Below are positions 1 through 7,240 of a stretch of DNA of 24,572 nucleotides, one piece after another; positions within the stretch are counted from its first letter, which is position 1; each line of letters starts with the position of its first letter. Under the pieces are notes generated by a model. It searched no databases, was not told the origin of the DNA, and worked only from the letters and a program-made list of their open reading frames with translations. The translations under genes and the position numbers were made by a program. This stretch comes from Candidatus Aerophobus profundus SCGC AAA252-L23 (lineage in GTDB: Bacteria; Aerophobota; Aerophobia; Aerophobales; Aerophobaceae). The stretch is taken from NCBI GenBank assembly GCA_000402295.1, contig AQRW01000188.1:1-24572 (forward strand), in the 5' to 3' direction.

Positions 1-15
1 GGATAGGAGGAAGTA

Positions 16-1185
16 ATGAAAAAATGGACTTCTCGAGAAAGAGTTTTCACGGCCATTAGACATAGGGAGCCGGATCGTGTTCCTATTATTTTTGGGGCCA
101 CTCTTTCTACCGATATATTGGAATGTCCGCCGCAAGGCAAAAATTATACCAAACTTTGTGAGTATTTGGGAATAAAAGATTATCAGGAACCAGAGCTTTT
201 CTTTGCCTTTAATTCGGTGATGAATACTGATGAGAGGGTAAGGCAAAGGTTTCACTCTGACTTCAGAAGGATAGACCCTAATCCTCCCCAAGTAATGGTA
301 AAGGATGATGGTAGCAAGACTGTTTTGGGAGTATACTGTGGTTTAAGGGTGAAAAAAATAGGTTATTTTGATGACATATTTGATTTCCCCCTGAGGAACT
401 GTACTACTAAGAAAGATATTCAGGCCTATCCTTATTGGCCCTCCTCTGATGATTTCTCTCAACTTTCGCTAAGTAAAGTAGAGGAAGCCAAGAATCTAAG
501 GGAAAAGACAGATTATCTTATCGTGGTGGACAATCTTCTCATTTTCCCTTTTTTAATCTATGCCTTACTGAGTGGATGGGATAAATTCTTCCTGGATATG
601 AAATTAAACCCGGACTTTTTCTTTGCCTTGGCGGACAAGTTATTGGAAGTAGGTTTTGGCATTGTGGAGAATTTCATTGGCCCTATGGGTGATTATCTCG
701 ATATAGTAGCTACCTATGGCGATATGGGTACCCAAAATGGTCTCTTATGCTCTCGAAAAGATTATGTTAAATTTATCAAGCCTTATGAAAAAAAGATGAT
801 TAAACAGATCAAGAAATATACTAAGGCAAAAATCTATCGTCACAGTTGCGGTTCAGTTTATGAGGTAATCCCGGATTTCATTGAGAACGGGGTAGAAATT
901 TTAAATCCTGTGCAGCCGCTGGCCAAGAATATGGAACCCTGGCGGCTCAAGAAAGAATTTGGTAAAGACCTCACTTTTTGCGGAGGAATTGACACTCAGG
1001 AACTTTTATGCAGGGGCAGCTCAGATGAGGTTAAAAAAGGAGTAAGAGAGGTAATTCGAGCTTATGCTCCCGGCGGTGGATACATTGTGGGACCAGCCCA
1101 TAGTTTGGAGCCGGACGTCTCCCCAGAGAATATCGTAGCTCTCTATGATGCCGCTTATGAATATGGAGGGTATCCAATATCCTGA
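16..1185 (+). CDS. Uroporphyrinogen decarboxylase-family protein (MtaA/CmuA-like methyltransferase type)
   Basis: This 389-residue cytoplasmic protein has the UroD-family TIM-barrel signature: an N-terminal TSRERVFTAIRHREPDRVP block, the HSCGS motif at residues 276-280, NPVQP at 297-301, CGGIDTQ at 322-328 and a Gly-rich GGGYIVGPAHSL segment near 353-364. In MtaA/CmuA-type members the His-X-Cys pair and a later Cys bind zinc and activate a thiol or corrinoid methyl acceptor. Here H276, C278 and C322 fit those three ligands. A true haem-pathway UroD would normally lack the HxCG motif, so a methyl-transfer role in anaerobic C1 metabolism is more likely, but substrate and partner are unknown. 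The start is supported by GGAGGAAG just upstream of the ATG. A second, divergent member lies at 20239-21495. No corrinoid protein or MtaB-like gene is nearby. Family is firm; reaction is inferred. Confidence 0.88.
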   Translation: MKKWTSRERVFTAIRHREPDRVPIIFGATLSTDILECPPQGKNYTKLCEYLGIKDYQEPELFFAFNSVMNTDERVRQRFHSDFRRIDPNPPQVMVKDDGSKTVLGVYCGLRVKKIGYFDDIFDFPLRNCTTKKDIQAYPYWPSSDDFSQLSLSKVEEAKNLREKTDYLIVVDNLLIFPFLIYALLSGWDKFFLDMKLNPDFFFALADKLLEVGFGIVENFIGPMGDYLDIVATYGDMGTQNGLLCSRKDYVKFIKPYEKKMIKQIKKYTKAKIYRHSCGSVYEVIPDFIENGVEILNPVQPLAKNMEPWRLKKEFGKDLTFCGGIDTQELLCRGSSDEVKKGVREVIRAYAPGGGYIVGPAHSLEPDVSPENIVALYDAAYEYGGYPIS

Positions 1186-1186
1186 T

Positions 1187-1399
1187 TTATTTTTCGTCCA
1201 CTATAAGGTGGTCCTTAACCTCGGGATTGAGAAAGGCAATAGGCCTGGGCCACCCACTGGAGAGAACTCTTACGACCTCTTCTGATGGCCTTTTCCGCAC
1301 TTCCTCATAGGATTGGACCGAATATGAGGCGGTATGGGGTGTTATGATGACATTATTCAAGATGAATAAGGGATCATTTTCCTGTTGACAGGGAGGATG
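1187..1399 (-). pseudogene. C-terminal remnant of a D-isomer-specific 2-hydroxyacid dehydrogenase
   Basis: On the minus strand about 65 codons read as the C-terminal end of a D-2-hydroxyacid/phosphoglycerate dehydrogenase: NDPLFILNNVIITPHTAS, then a YEEVRKRPSEEVVRVL helix and a terminal NPEV before a stop. The catalytic His of the family sits in the ITPHTAS motif and is still present. The NAD-binding core and N-terminal half are missing: upstream in this frame the translation loses similarity and runs antisense into the AIR-synthase-family gene that starts at 1434. A deletion therefore left only the last fifth of the gene. The open frame continues to 1528 on this strand, but that part is antisense coincidence. 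Identification rests on motif recognition by eye. Confidence 0.72.
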
Positions 1400-1433
1400 A
1401 AGATGGTATATATAGGCTAAAAAGTGGACGATA

Positions 1434-2471
1434 ATGAAACCACCTTTTGACAAATCTGTCTCGGAAAAAAAGAAGGTGCTTCCTCCGGGTAAAATCAGCC
1501 CAAATCTCCTGGAAAAACTCTTCTCCACTTTAACTCTGGACAGTCGGGTTATAGTGGGACCAGGCCTTGGTCAAGATGCTGCTGTAGTAGAACAAAAGGA
1601 CCGATACCTGGTTATCAAAACTGACCCTATTACTCTTAGCCAAGAAAATATTGGTTGGTGTCTGGTGAACATTAATGCTAATGATATTGCCTGTATGGGG
1701 GCTTACCCTCGCTGGTTCTTGGCCACAGTTCTTCTTCCGGAAAAGGCAACTTCCTCCCGTTTAGTGGAGGAGATTTTCGGAGAGATAACCTCAGCTTGTG
1801 GCCAGCTTAATGTTTCCCTAATCGGGGGGCATTGTGAGGTTACTCCAGGGCTGAGGCGTCCTATAGCCGTGGGACAAATGATTGGTGAGGTGGCCAAAGA
1901 GAAACTCGTTACCGGCAGTGGAGCTGAAGTGGGGGACCTGATTATACTTACCAAGGGTTTGGCTATCGAGGGGACGCAGGTAATCTACCAAAAGAAGAAA
2001 GACGAATTGAGGGAAAAGCTCCCCGCTGGGCTTTTGAGGAGAATTAGCCGGTTTCTTTATCAGCCGGGAATAAGTATAGTCAAAGAAGCCCTCCTGGCAG
2101 CCGGGAGGATTAAAGTCCACGCGATGCACGATCCCACTGAAGGAGGATTGAGGGCGGGACTCTGGGAGTTAGCCAGAGCTTCCAATGTGAGAATGGAGGT
2201 AGAAAAAGGGCGAATTCCGCTGCTGGAGGAGACAGTGAGGGTATGTCGTCTTTTCAATCTTGATCCCCTGGGACTTCTGGCCTCAGGTTGTCTGATACTG
2301 ATTATCCCTCCTTCGGAGGAGGAAGAATTATCTTGCCTTTACCAAAAGGAGGGGATAAGCTGGGCTAAAATTGGACAGGTAGTTACGGGTTTTAAAGGAG
2401 TAGCCTTAAGGGACGGGAAAAGGGTAAGGGAAATATCCGGTCCCTTTACCGATGAGCTGCATAAGATTTAG
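1434..2471 (+). CDS. AIR synthase-related protein, HypE-like
   Basis: This is a 345-residue member of the PurM/HypE/ThiL/SelD superfamily of ATP-dependent enzymes. Visible hallmarks are the Gly/Asp nucleotide motif VGPGLGQDAAVV (residues 41-52), TDP at 63-65, the NANDIACMGA helix at 81-90, GGHCEVT at 131-137 and MHDPTEGGL at 231-239, in the family order. HypE makes the hydrogenase CN ligand using a C-terminal cysteine in a PRIC-like tail. That tail is absent here (the protein ends DELHKI), so this is probably not a true HypE, and no other hyp gene is present. The real function is unknown. The start is uncertain: ATG at 1434 has no good ribosome site, while GTG at 1476 would begin MLPPGKISP, which resembles the usual N-terminus of such proteins, and would give 331 residues. 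Family is sure; substrate is not. Confidence 0.85.
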   Translation: MKPPFDKSVSEKKKVLPPGKISPNLLEKLFSTLTLDSRVIVGPGLGQDAAVVEQKDRYLVIKTDPITLSQENIGWCLVNINANDIACMGAYPRWFLATVLLPEKATSSRLVEEIFGEITSACGQLNVSLIGGHCEVTPGLRRPIAVGQMIGEVAKEKLVTGSGAEVGDLIILTKGLAIEGTQVIYQKKKDELREKLPAGLLRRISRFLYQPGISIVKEALLAAGRIKVHAMHDPTEGGLRAGLWELARASNVRMEVEKGRIPLLEETVRVCRLFNLDPLGLLASGCLILIIPPSEEEELSCLYQKEGISWAKIGQVVTGFKGVALRDGKRVREISGPFTDELHKI

Positions 2472-2480
2472 AAAAAGAGG

Positions 2481-2497
2481 GACGGTCCCCATTTTCT
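2481..2497. repeat. Short repeat GAC(T/G)GTCCCCATTTTCT, copy 1
   Basis: This 17-bp motif recurs with one substitution at 10947-10963 and, with a deletion and a substitution, at 6754-6769. It lies between the stop codon of the AIR-synthase-family gene and the ribosome site of the flavodoxin fragment. Its core GAC.GTCCCC resembles the ends of REP-type elements. This copy may mark the scar of an insertion or deletion that truncated the flavodoxin gene. Confidence 0.5.
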
Positions 2498-2510
2498 AAA
2501 GGAGGGTATG

Positions 2511-2615
2511 ATGGCAAAAGTGGGAATAGTCTATTATTCACGAGATGGTAATACCCAGAAGATGGCCCATTTGGGAGCCCGAGTGGCTCGACTGGTAAAG
2601 AGGTTGAGTAAGTGA
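2511..2615 (+). pseudogene. N-terminal fragment of a flavodoxin/WrbA-like protein
   Basis: The 34-codon reading frame begins MAKVGIVYYSRDGNTQKMA, which is the first beta strand and FMN phosphate-binding loop (S-R-x-G-N-T) of flavodoxin-fold NAD(P)H:quinone oxidoreductases of the WrbA type. Full-length members are roughly 150-200 residues, so about four fifths is missing. After ARVARLVKRLSK the frame stops at a TGA that overlaps the ATG of hisA by one base. An AAAGGAGGG ribosome site precedes an ATGATG; the second ATG (2511) has the better spacing. The fragment could still be translated and couple translation into hisA, but it cannot form a flavodoxin domain alone. A GTCCCC repeat lies directly upstream. 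Confidence 0.65.
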
Positions 2616-3329
2616 TGGTCATTCCGGCCATTGATTTGAAAAATGGTAAGTGTGTGCGGCTCTGGCAGGGCAAAGAGGAAGAGGAGAAAGTTTATTTTTC
2701 TGATCCGGTTTCCGTGGCTAAAATGTGGGAGGACGAAGGGGCTGAGCGACTACACCTTATTGATCTAGAGGGCGCTTTTCAGGGAAGCCCGGTCAACTTA
2801 GGCATTGCCGAAAAAATTGCCGGCCGGACGAACTTAATTTTAGAGTTTGGCGGGGGCATTCGTAGTTTTGCCGTTTTAAAGCAGGTTTTCGATAGTGGGA
2901 TTAATTTTGCAGTGATAGGAAGTAGAGCTCTTTCTTCTGAGTTTGTGGAGATGGCCTGCCAGAAATACCCGGAGAGAATTTTGGCCGCTATTGATTCCCG
3001 GGAAGGCAAAGTATCCATAGAAGGATGGCAAAAACAAACCCTGCTAACTCCTACGGGATTAGCGGACAATTTGTTTGGGCTGGGAATAAGGACGGTGATC
3101 TTTACGGATATCAAAAAAGATGGGACTCTAACGGGGGTAGATATTGAGGTGATAAGTAACTTTGTGAATAAGGTGAAGCAGGAGGTGATTGTAGCCGGGG
3201 GGGGTCTCGTCTCTAAAAGATTTGGGGAAAATAGCTGATCTGGGGAGGGTAGGGATTTTGGGAGTGATTATTGGTAAGGCCCTTTATGAAGGACGTATAC
3301 AGTTAAAAGAGGCTCTTGGTAAGATCTGA
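2615..3329 (+). CDS. hisA: HisA, phosphoribosylformimino-5-aminoimidazole carboxamide ribotide isomerase (frameshifted)
   Basis: HisA catalyses the Amadori isomerisation of ProFAR to PRFAR in histidine biosynthesis. The protein opens [15 protein letters not shown] with catalytic D7, continues through FGGGIR (78-83), has the second catalytic Asp at D127 (AAIDS) and T164 in FTDIKKDG; these match the family in motif and number. The frame breaks late: eight Gs at 3197-3204 push it out of register and the unshifted frame stops at 3236-3238 after an unrelated VSKRFGENS tail. Removing one G restores [17 protein letters not shown] and then [13 protein letters not shown], ending at a TGA at 3327-3329, for about 237 residues, the normal HisA length. 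This may be an assembly error, a real mutation or slippage. The start is the ATG at 2615; an in-frame GTG at 2612 would add one residue. hisI follows 21 bp after the restored stop. Confidence 0.9.
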
Positions 3330-3350
3330 CCCCTATGAACAGGAGGAATT

Positions 3351-3728
3351 ATGGAATTTATCAAAGAGTTGGTTTTTGATGCTCGAGGACTGATTCCAGT
3401 TGTAATTCAAGATGCTTCCAACGGAGAGATTTTGATGCTGGCCTGGATGAATGAGCAGTCACTTCAAAAAACGCTAAAAACAGGAAAAACTCATTTTTGG
3501 AGCCGCTCTCGAAAGAAACTCTGGCTTAAAGGGGAGCATTCCGGGCATTTTCAAACAGTCAAGGAAATCTACCTTGATTGCGATGGCGATACTCTTCTCA
3601 TTAAGGTAGAGCAGAAGGTAGGAGCCTGTCACACTGGATACCGGTCTTGCTTTTATAGAAAAGTGGAGGAAGGGGGGAAATTAGTTATCCGGGGAGAGAA
3701 AGTTTTTGAACCCAACCAGGTGTATTGA
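3351..3728 (+). CDS. hisI: HisI, phosphoribosyl-AMP cyclohydrolase
   Basis: This 125-residue protein opens the adenine ring of phosphoribosyl-AMP in histidine biosynthesis. It carries the family signatures: [18 protein letters not shown] (13-30), AWMNE (31-35), HFWSRSR (48-54), [10 protein letters not shown] (57-66), the metal-binding CDGD at 77-80, and [13 protein letters not shown] (91-103), whose two Cys complete the zinc site. Length suits the stand-alone cyclohydrolase; there is no HisE pyrophosphohydrolase domain. AGGAGGAATT gives a strong ribosome site. The gene lies 21 bp after the restored hisA stop and is presumably cotranscribed. In many his operons hisF lies between hisA and hisI; here there is no space for it. 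Confidence 0.95.
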   Translation: MEFIKELVFDARGLIPVVIQDASNGEILMLAWMNEQSLQKTLKTGKTHFWSRSRKKLWLKGEHSGHFQTVKEIYLDCDGDTLLIKVEQKVGACHTGYRSCFYRKVEEGGKLVIRGEKVFEPNQVY

Positions 3729-3784
3729 GACCTAAGCCCGGCATACCAGCCGTAACGTTAGACCAAATTTTTTGGAGCTTAATA

Positions 3785-4477
3785 ATGCAACTCTTGAGGG
3801 ATAGATTTCTCATCTCGGTCCTGATAATTACTGCCACGGTCATTTTGGGAATGTTTATCTTCCAGATACAGTTGAATAAGAAAATGCTCTCCGAGATGGC
3901 TTCCCGAAGGACTTTGAACGTATTGGCCCAGACTGAAGTAAAATCGTCCTCTGCCATTCAGTCTTTACCTTCTCCCGGTCCCTTTCGCCTAGTTCGTGTT
4001 CTTGATGGCGATACTATAGCGCTTGATAATGGGGAGACAGTTCGTTTAATTGGAGTGGATGCTCCTGAAATACATCATCCGGAGATTCCAGTACAAAGAT
4101 TTGGCCAAGAAGCGGCAGAATTTTTGAGGCGGTTTACCGAGGGATTAGAATGTACTCTGGAATATGAACCTACCGATATTCGAGATCAATACGGAAGGCT
4201 TCTGGCCTATGTTTTTGTAGAAGGTCGTCTGGTCAATGCGGAGATAATCCGCCAGGGATACGCCTACGCTTATACCCGTTTTCCTTGTCGCCGTCAAGCT
4301 GAATTTATCGTTTTGGAGCATGAAGCGCGGGAAAACCAGCGCGGTTTATGGCATCTATCACTCCGGGATGGTCGGATGACTAATCTAATAGAAAGATATG
4401 AATCACTTAATATGGAAGGACGCAAAAAATTAGACGAAATTCTCGAGGAACTGGTGCAGGAGTATCCCTTTAAATAA
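3785..4477 (+). CDS. Membrane-anchored thermonuclease (SNase-like)
   Basis: This 230-residue protein has an N-terminal hydrophobic segment (about residues 8-28, after MQLLRDR) and a staphylococcal nuclease domain from about 66 to 192. Catalytic positions of micrococcal nuclease are all recognisable: DGDT at 74-77, R87 with D92 and E95 in VRLIGVDAPE, and R138 in DQYGRLLAYVF. It should hydrolyse DNA and RNA phosphodiesters with calcium, on the outer face of the membrane or after secretion; no lipobox cysteine is present. A charged C-terminal tail (about 195-230) lies outside the domain. The ATG at 3785 is chosen because GGAG lies just upstream and the signal anchor starts there; the frame also extends back to a TTG overlapping the hisI stop, without support. 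A membrane-anchored OB-fold protein follows after 22 bp, suggesting a joint extracytoplasmic role. Confidence 0.9.
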   Translation: MQLLRDRFLISVLIITATVILGMFIFQIQLNKKMLSEMASRRTLNVLAQTEVKSSSAIQSLPSPGPFRLVRVLDGDTIALDNGETVRLIGVDAPEIHHPEIPVQRFGQEAAEFLRRFTEGLECTLEYEPTDIRDQYGRLLAYVFVEGRLVNAEIIRQGYAYAYTRFPCRRQAEFIVLEHEARENQRGLWHLSLRDGRMTNLIERYESLNMEGRKKLDEILEELVQEYPFK

Positions 4478-4499
4478 GAGAGAAGATCCGGGAGGAAAG

Positions 4500-4991
4500 A
4501 TGGTGGCCAGCAAAGATAATTCCGATCTTCAAAAATTTCTGATTAGATTGGGAGCTACGATAGCGGCGGTAGTTTTGGTGATGTACTTAGCCAAAGTATG
4601 GTTTGTTGACCAACGGCCCTCCGGTTTGTCTTTACCGGGAGTAAGGGATGAACAAGTGAATACGTTTCCCTCCCGTTCTAAATCGTTAACAGATACCATC
4701 CCGGTGATTTCCTGGCAGGAGGCAGCCAAGCACTACGGGGAATATGCCACGGTAGAGGGTACTATTGTGGCCACTCACAATTCAGGAAAGGTTTGTTACC
4801 TTAATTTCCATCCGGATTACCAGCGTTATTTTACGGCGGTTATCTTTGCCTCAACTTTTTCCCGCTTTCCCAGCAGTCCGGAAAATTATTATTTAGAAAA
4901 GAAAGTCCGCATATCTGGTTACATCAAAGAATATCAAGGAAAACCAGAGGTTGTTTTGAATGATCCCAGCCAAATAGAGATATTGAAGTAA
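4500..4991 (+). CDS. Membrane-anchored OB-fold protein
   Basis: This 163-residue protein has one predicted membrane segment at about 17-34 (LGATIAAVVLVMYLAKVW), a low-complexity linker to about 65, and a C-terminal OB-fold-like domain (69-163): ISWQEAAKHYGEYATVEGTIV, a YLNFHPDY strand, a variable loop, VRISGYIKEYQGKPEVVL and a final QIEIL strand. That pattern is typical of small extracytoplasmic nucleic-acid-binding OB domains. GGAGGAAAG directly precedes the ATG. It lies 22 bp downstream of the SNase gene, and both proteins would be anchored on the same side of the membrane, so binding nucleic acid for the nuclease is a reasonable guess. The fold is inferred from the strand pattern; binding is unproven. 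Confidence 0.75.
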   Translation: MVASKDNSDLQKFLIRLGATIAAVVLVMYLAKVWFVDQRPSGLSLPGVRDEQVNTFPSRSKSLTDTIPVISWQEAAKHYGEYATVEGTIVATHNSGKVCYLNFHPDYQRYFTAVIFASTFSRFPSSPENYYLEKKVRISGYIKEYQGKPEVVLNDPSQIEILK

Positions 4992-5052
4992 TCAAGGGGT
5001 GAGTGTTCCCACTGAGAGATAGGGGAAATTGAATTTCCCCAGGAAGGTTAAA

Positions 5053-5622
5053 ATGTTAAGAGATTTAATATTGAAGAATAGGAGTTATCGGCGATTTCAT
5101 CAGGAAGCGGTAATAAAATTAGAAACCCTAAGAGAACTGATTGATTTGGCTCGGTTGTCTGCCTCAGCCAATAATTTGCAACCATTAAAATATGTTCTTT
5201 CTGGTGACCCGGAAAAAAATGCCTTGATATTTCCTCATCTTGCCTGGGCCGGCTATTTGAAAGAGTGGACCGGTCCTTCGGAAGAGGAAAGACCGACGGC
5301 TTATATCATCATACTGGGAGATAAAGAAATAACTCAGTCTTTTGGTTGTGATCAGGGGATAGTCTGTCAAAGTATTCTTCTGGGGGCGGTAGAAAAGGGC
5401 TGGGGAGGTTGTATTATAGGTTCAGTGAATCGTCAGGGACTGCGCCAGGCTTTGGAGATTCCAGTTCGCTACGAGATACTCCTAATTATAGCTCTGGGCA
5501 AGCCGAAGGAAAAGGTAGTGATAGAAACGACGGGGCCTGAAGGGGAGATTAAATACTGGCGAGACACTGAAAATGTACATCATGTACCCAAGCGAGGTCT
5601 GGATGATATCATCCTTTTCTGA
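5053..5622 (+). CDS. Nitroreductase-family FMN oxidoreductase
   Basis: This 189-residue protein carries the nitroreductase signature: an N-terminal RSYRRFHQEA segment (FMN phosphate binding, about residues 10-19), a LIDLARLSASANNLQP helix near 31-46, and an IGSVNRQGLRQALEIP block with LLIIALGKPKEK after it. Such enzymes bind FMN as homodimers and reduce nitro, quinone or similar acceptors with NAD(P)H. The natural substrate cannot be read from the sequence. The start at 5053 follows an AGGAAGG site; a TTG frame extension to 5029 has no support. The 3' end overlaps the next gene by about 20 bp, suggesting translational coupling. Both belong to the plus-strand run from 3785, though their functions look unrelated. 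Confidence 0.85.
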   Translation: MLRDLILKNRSYRRFHQEAVIKLETLRELIDLARLSASANNLQPLKYVLSGDPEKNALIFPHLAWAGYLKEWTGPSEEERPTAYIIILGDKEITQSFGCDQGIVCQSILLGAVEKGWGGCIIGSVNRQGLRQALEIPVRYEILLIIALGKPKEKVVIETTGPEGEIKYWRDTENVHHVPKRGLDDIILF

Positions 5623-6577
5623 GCAACAAAGCGGGAGCGCTGAGAGATTAAAAGAAAGGCTCCTGACACAATACCAGGGGAAATCTCTGGAAGAAATATT
5701 TGATGGGGAAGATTTTCTAACCAAAGGGGGTAGATGTTATCGCCTGAGCACTCGTCGGAAAATTAATCTGCTTAGCTTTTCTCCGGATAAGACTAAAAGA
5801 GCTCTTTTAGTCAACCTTAGGTTAATTTACGGAGTAGGATATAAGACGGGAAGAGCTTTGAAAAAAAAAGGTTATCGTACCATCAAGGACTTAACCAGGC
5901 ATCCTTTTTATGCTTCCGAGGCCCACAAGTTTTTGCAAACTCTTGACCAGGGAGATCCGGGGAGAGTTATTGCCTGGGTGGAGCGGTGGTTTTCAAAATC
6001 CCATCCTTTACTGTTGTATGCTTTTGGTCTAAGCAAAAGAGAAGACTTCATCCTTTTAGATATAGAGACTATGGGGCTTTACGATCAGCCTATTATTCTC
6101 CTGGGCCTGGGTCAAATTCAGGATGATGAACTATTGATTACTCAATACTTGTTAAGGGATATTTCTGAAGAAACTGGTGCTCTTTCTGCTTTTCTCTCCC
6201 ACGTTGAGGGTAGAGGTGTCTGGGTAACCTTTAATGGACGGATGTTCGATGTGCCCTATATAAATGACCGGTTATCTTATCACGGGATTAGAGTTAATCT
6301 GAACAAGCCAAACCTTGACTTACTCTATTTTTCCCGTCGAGCCTGGAAGTGGAAACTCCCTAATTGCAAATTGGGTACTTTGGAGAAGTACTTGTTAGGA
6401 GTGAAAAGGGAAGATGATGTTCCCAGCGCTTTAGTTCCCGACTTTTATTCAACCTATTTGAGGACGAAGAATGTGGGTCCTCTGATTCCTATAATTGAAC
6501 ATAATAGGCAGGATTTAGTCGCCCTGATTGGGCTTTTTTCTGAACTTTGCCGGGAATGGGGTAATTTCAGGTTTTGA
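5603..6577 (+). CDS. YprB-like ribonuclease H-like (DEDD) exonuclease
   Basis: This protein of about 324 residues has an N-terminal helix-hairpin-helix-like segment (LIYGVGYKTGRALKKKGYR, about 74-92) and a C-terminal RNase H-like exonuclease domain. The DEDD acidic residues are visible: LLDIET at 151-156, FNGRMFD at 210-216, and HNRQDL at 300-305 with NLDLL at 237-241 between them. This matches the YprB/RNase_H_2 family, two-metal 3'-5' exonucleases whose biological substrate is poorly known. Three in-frame starts exist (5573, 5582, 5603); 5603 is preferred because GAGGT lies a few bases upstream, giving a 20-bp overlap with the nitroreductase. The stop codon lies inside a repeat (TTTGACTCCTCGG, also at 24549), so the last residues appear repeat-derived. 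Confidence 0.82.
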   Translation: MISSFSEQQSGSAERLKERLLTQYQGKSLEEIFDGEDFLTKGGRCYRLSTRRKINLLSFSPDKTKRALLVNLRLIYGVGYKTGRALKKKGYRTIKDLTRHPFYASEAHKFLQTLDQGDPGRVIAWVERWFSKSHPLLLYAFGLSKREDFILLDIETMGLYDQPIILLGLGQIQDDELLITQYLLRDISEETGALSAFLSHVEGRGVWVTFNGRMFDVPYINDRLSYHGIRVNLNKPNLDLLYFSRRAWKWKLPNCKLGTLEKYLLGVKREDDVPSALVPDFYSTYLRTKNVGPLIPIIEHNRQDLVALIGLFSELCREWGNFRF

Positions 6578-6743
6578 CTCCTCGGTTATCATTCGGTTGG
6601 TAGCCGCAGGCTTTAGCCTACCTGTTATGGCCCGGTAGCCGCAGGCTTTAGCCTGCGTTTATTTGCGCAAGTTAAAACTTGCGGCTACCTTTCTGAGAAA
6701 TGAGCTTGAGTGGCGACAGGCTTTAGCCTGCGTTTATTTGCGG
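6573..6743. repeat. Cluster of modular GGTAGCC palindromic repeats
   Basis: This fills most of the gap between the exonuclease and thioesterase genes. It opens with TTTGACTCCTCGGTTAT (6573-6589, also at 24549-24565). A shortened hairpin follows at 6599-6622 (GGTAGCCGCAGGCTTTAGCC ending CTACC). A full 56-bp composite occupies 6634-6689: GGTAGCC, stem GCAGGC/GCCTGC, TTTATTT, stem GCAAGTT/AACTTGC, GGCTACC. A decayed copy lies at 6711-6743, where the left arm begins GGCGACAGGC. Hairpins followed by TTTATTT point along the plus strand, the direction of the upstream gene, so they could terminate its transcript. Confidence 0.85.
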
Positions 6744-6753
6744 AGAAATTAGT

Positions 6754-6769
6754 GACTGCCCTATTTTCT
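6754..6769. repeat. Short GACTGTCCCCATTTTCT repeat, degenerate copy
   Basis: GACTGCCCTATTTTCT differs from the 10947-10963 copy by one deletion and one substitution. It lies just upstream of the thioesterase ribosome site. The match is weak and might be chance, but the placement at a gene boundary is like the other two copies. Confidence 0.3.
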
Positions 6770-6792
6770 AGAAAAGAAAGGGGAGGTAAGTA

Positions 6793-7209
6793 ATGGAAAA
6801 TAGAGTTTTGCCGGCACTTTATAGGAAAGTGGAAAGTGAGCCCTACGCTAAAAAGCTGAAATTAAGATTAATCAAGGTTCAAGAGGGTTATTCCCTGGTA
6901 GAAATGACCTTTTCTGAAGATATGAAAAACATATTTGGTCTAGCTCACGGAGGGGCCATATTTTCTTTGATTGATGAAGCCTTTGAAGTTGCCGCCAATT
7001 CTCACGGAGTAGTTTCTCTGGCCTTGAATATGAATGTTTCTTATGTTAAGGCTCCTTCGGATGGTGATATTTTGCGGGCTGAGGCCAAAGAAATAACTTT
7101 GTCTAAAAGAATCGGCACCTACGATATTCGGGTCAAGAATGGCCTGGATGAATTAATTGCTACTTGTCAAGCTCTGGTTTACCGGACTAACAGGGAGTTT
7201 CCCCTTTAA
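6793..7209 (+). CDS. PaaI-type hotdog-fold acyl-CoA thioesterase
   Basis: This 138-residue single-domain protein has the PaaI/YbgC-class hotdog pattern: KNIFGLAHGGAIFSLIDEAFE at 45-65, followed by a SLALNMNVSYVKAPSDGD strand and hairpin. N46, H52, G53 and D61 correspond to active-site positions described for E. coli PaaI, and D61 would be the catalytic base. It should hydrolyse acyl- or aryl-CoA thioesters in the cytoplasm as a tetramer; the substrate is unknown and no CoA-ring degradation genes are near. GGGGAGGTAAGTA gives a strong ribosome site. The gene is separated from its plus-strand predecessors by the 6573-6743 repeat cluster and faces the convergent macrodomain gene across another repeat. 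Confidence 0.88.
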   Translation: MENRVLPALYRKVESEPYAKKLKLRLIKVQEGYSLVEMTFSEDMKNIFGLAHGGAIFSLIDEAFEVAANSHGVVSLALNMNVSYVKAPSDGDILRAEAKEITLSKRIGTYDIRVKNGLDELIATCQALVYRTNREFPL

Positions 7210-7240
7210 GATTAAGGGTAGGTCAGGTTAGCTTTCTTGG

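Noticed and set aside
1400..1528. Upstream part of the minus-strand frame continuous with the dehydrogenase remnant
   Set aside because: It shows no dehydrogenase similarity and is antisense to the start of the AIR-synthase-family gene.
1434..2471. True HypE hydrogenase maturation protein
   Set aside because: It lacks the C-terminal Cys (PRIC-like) tail needed for carbamoyl transfer and there are no other hyp genes.
3197..3238. Programmed ribosomal frameshifting in hisA
   Set aside because: No downstream stem-loop or upstream stimulatory ribosome site was evident, and HisA is not known to need it; assembly error or mutation is simpler.
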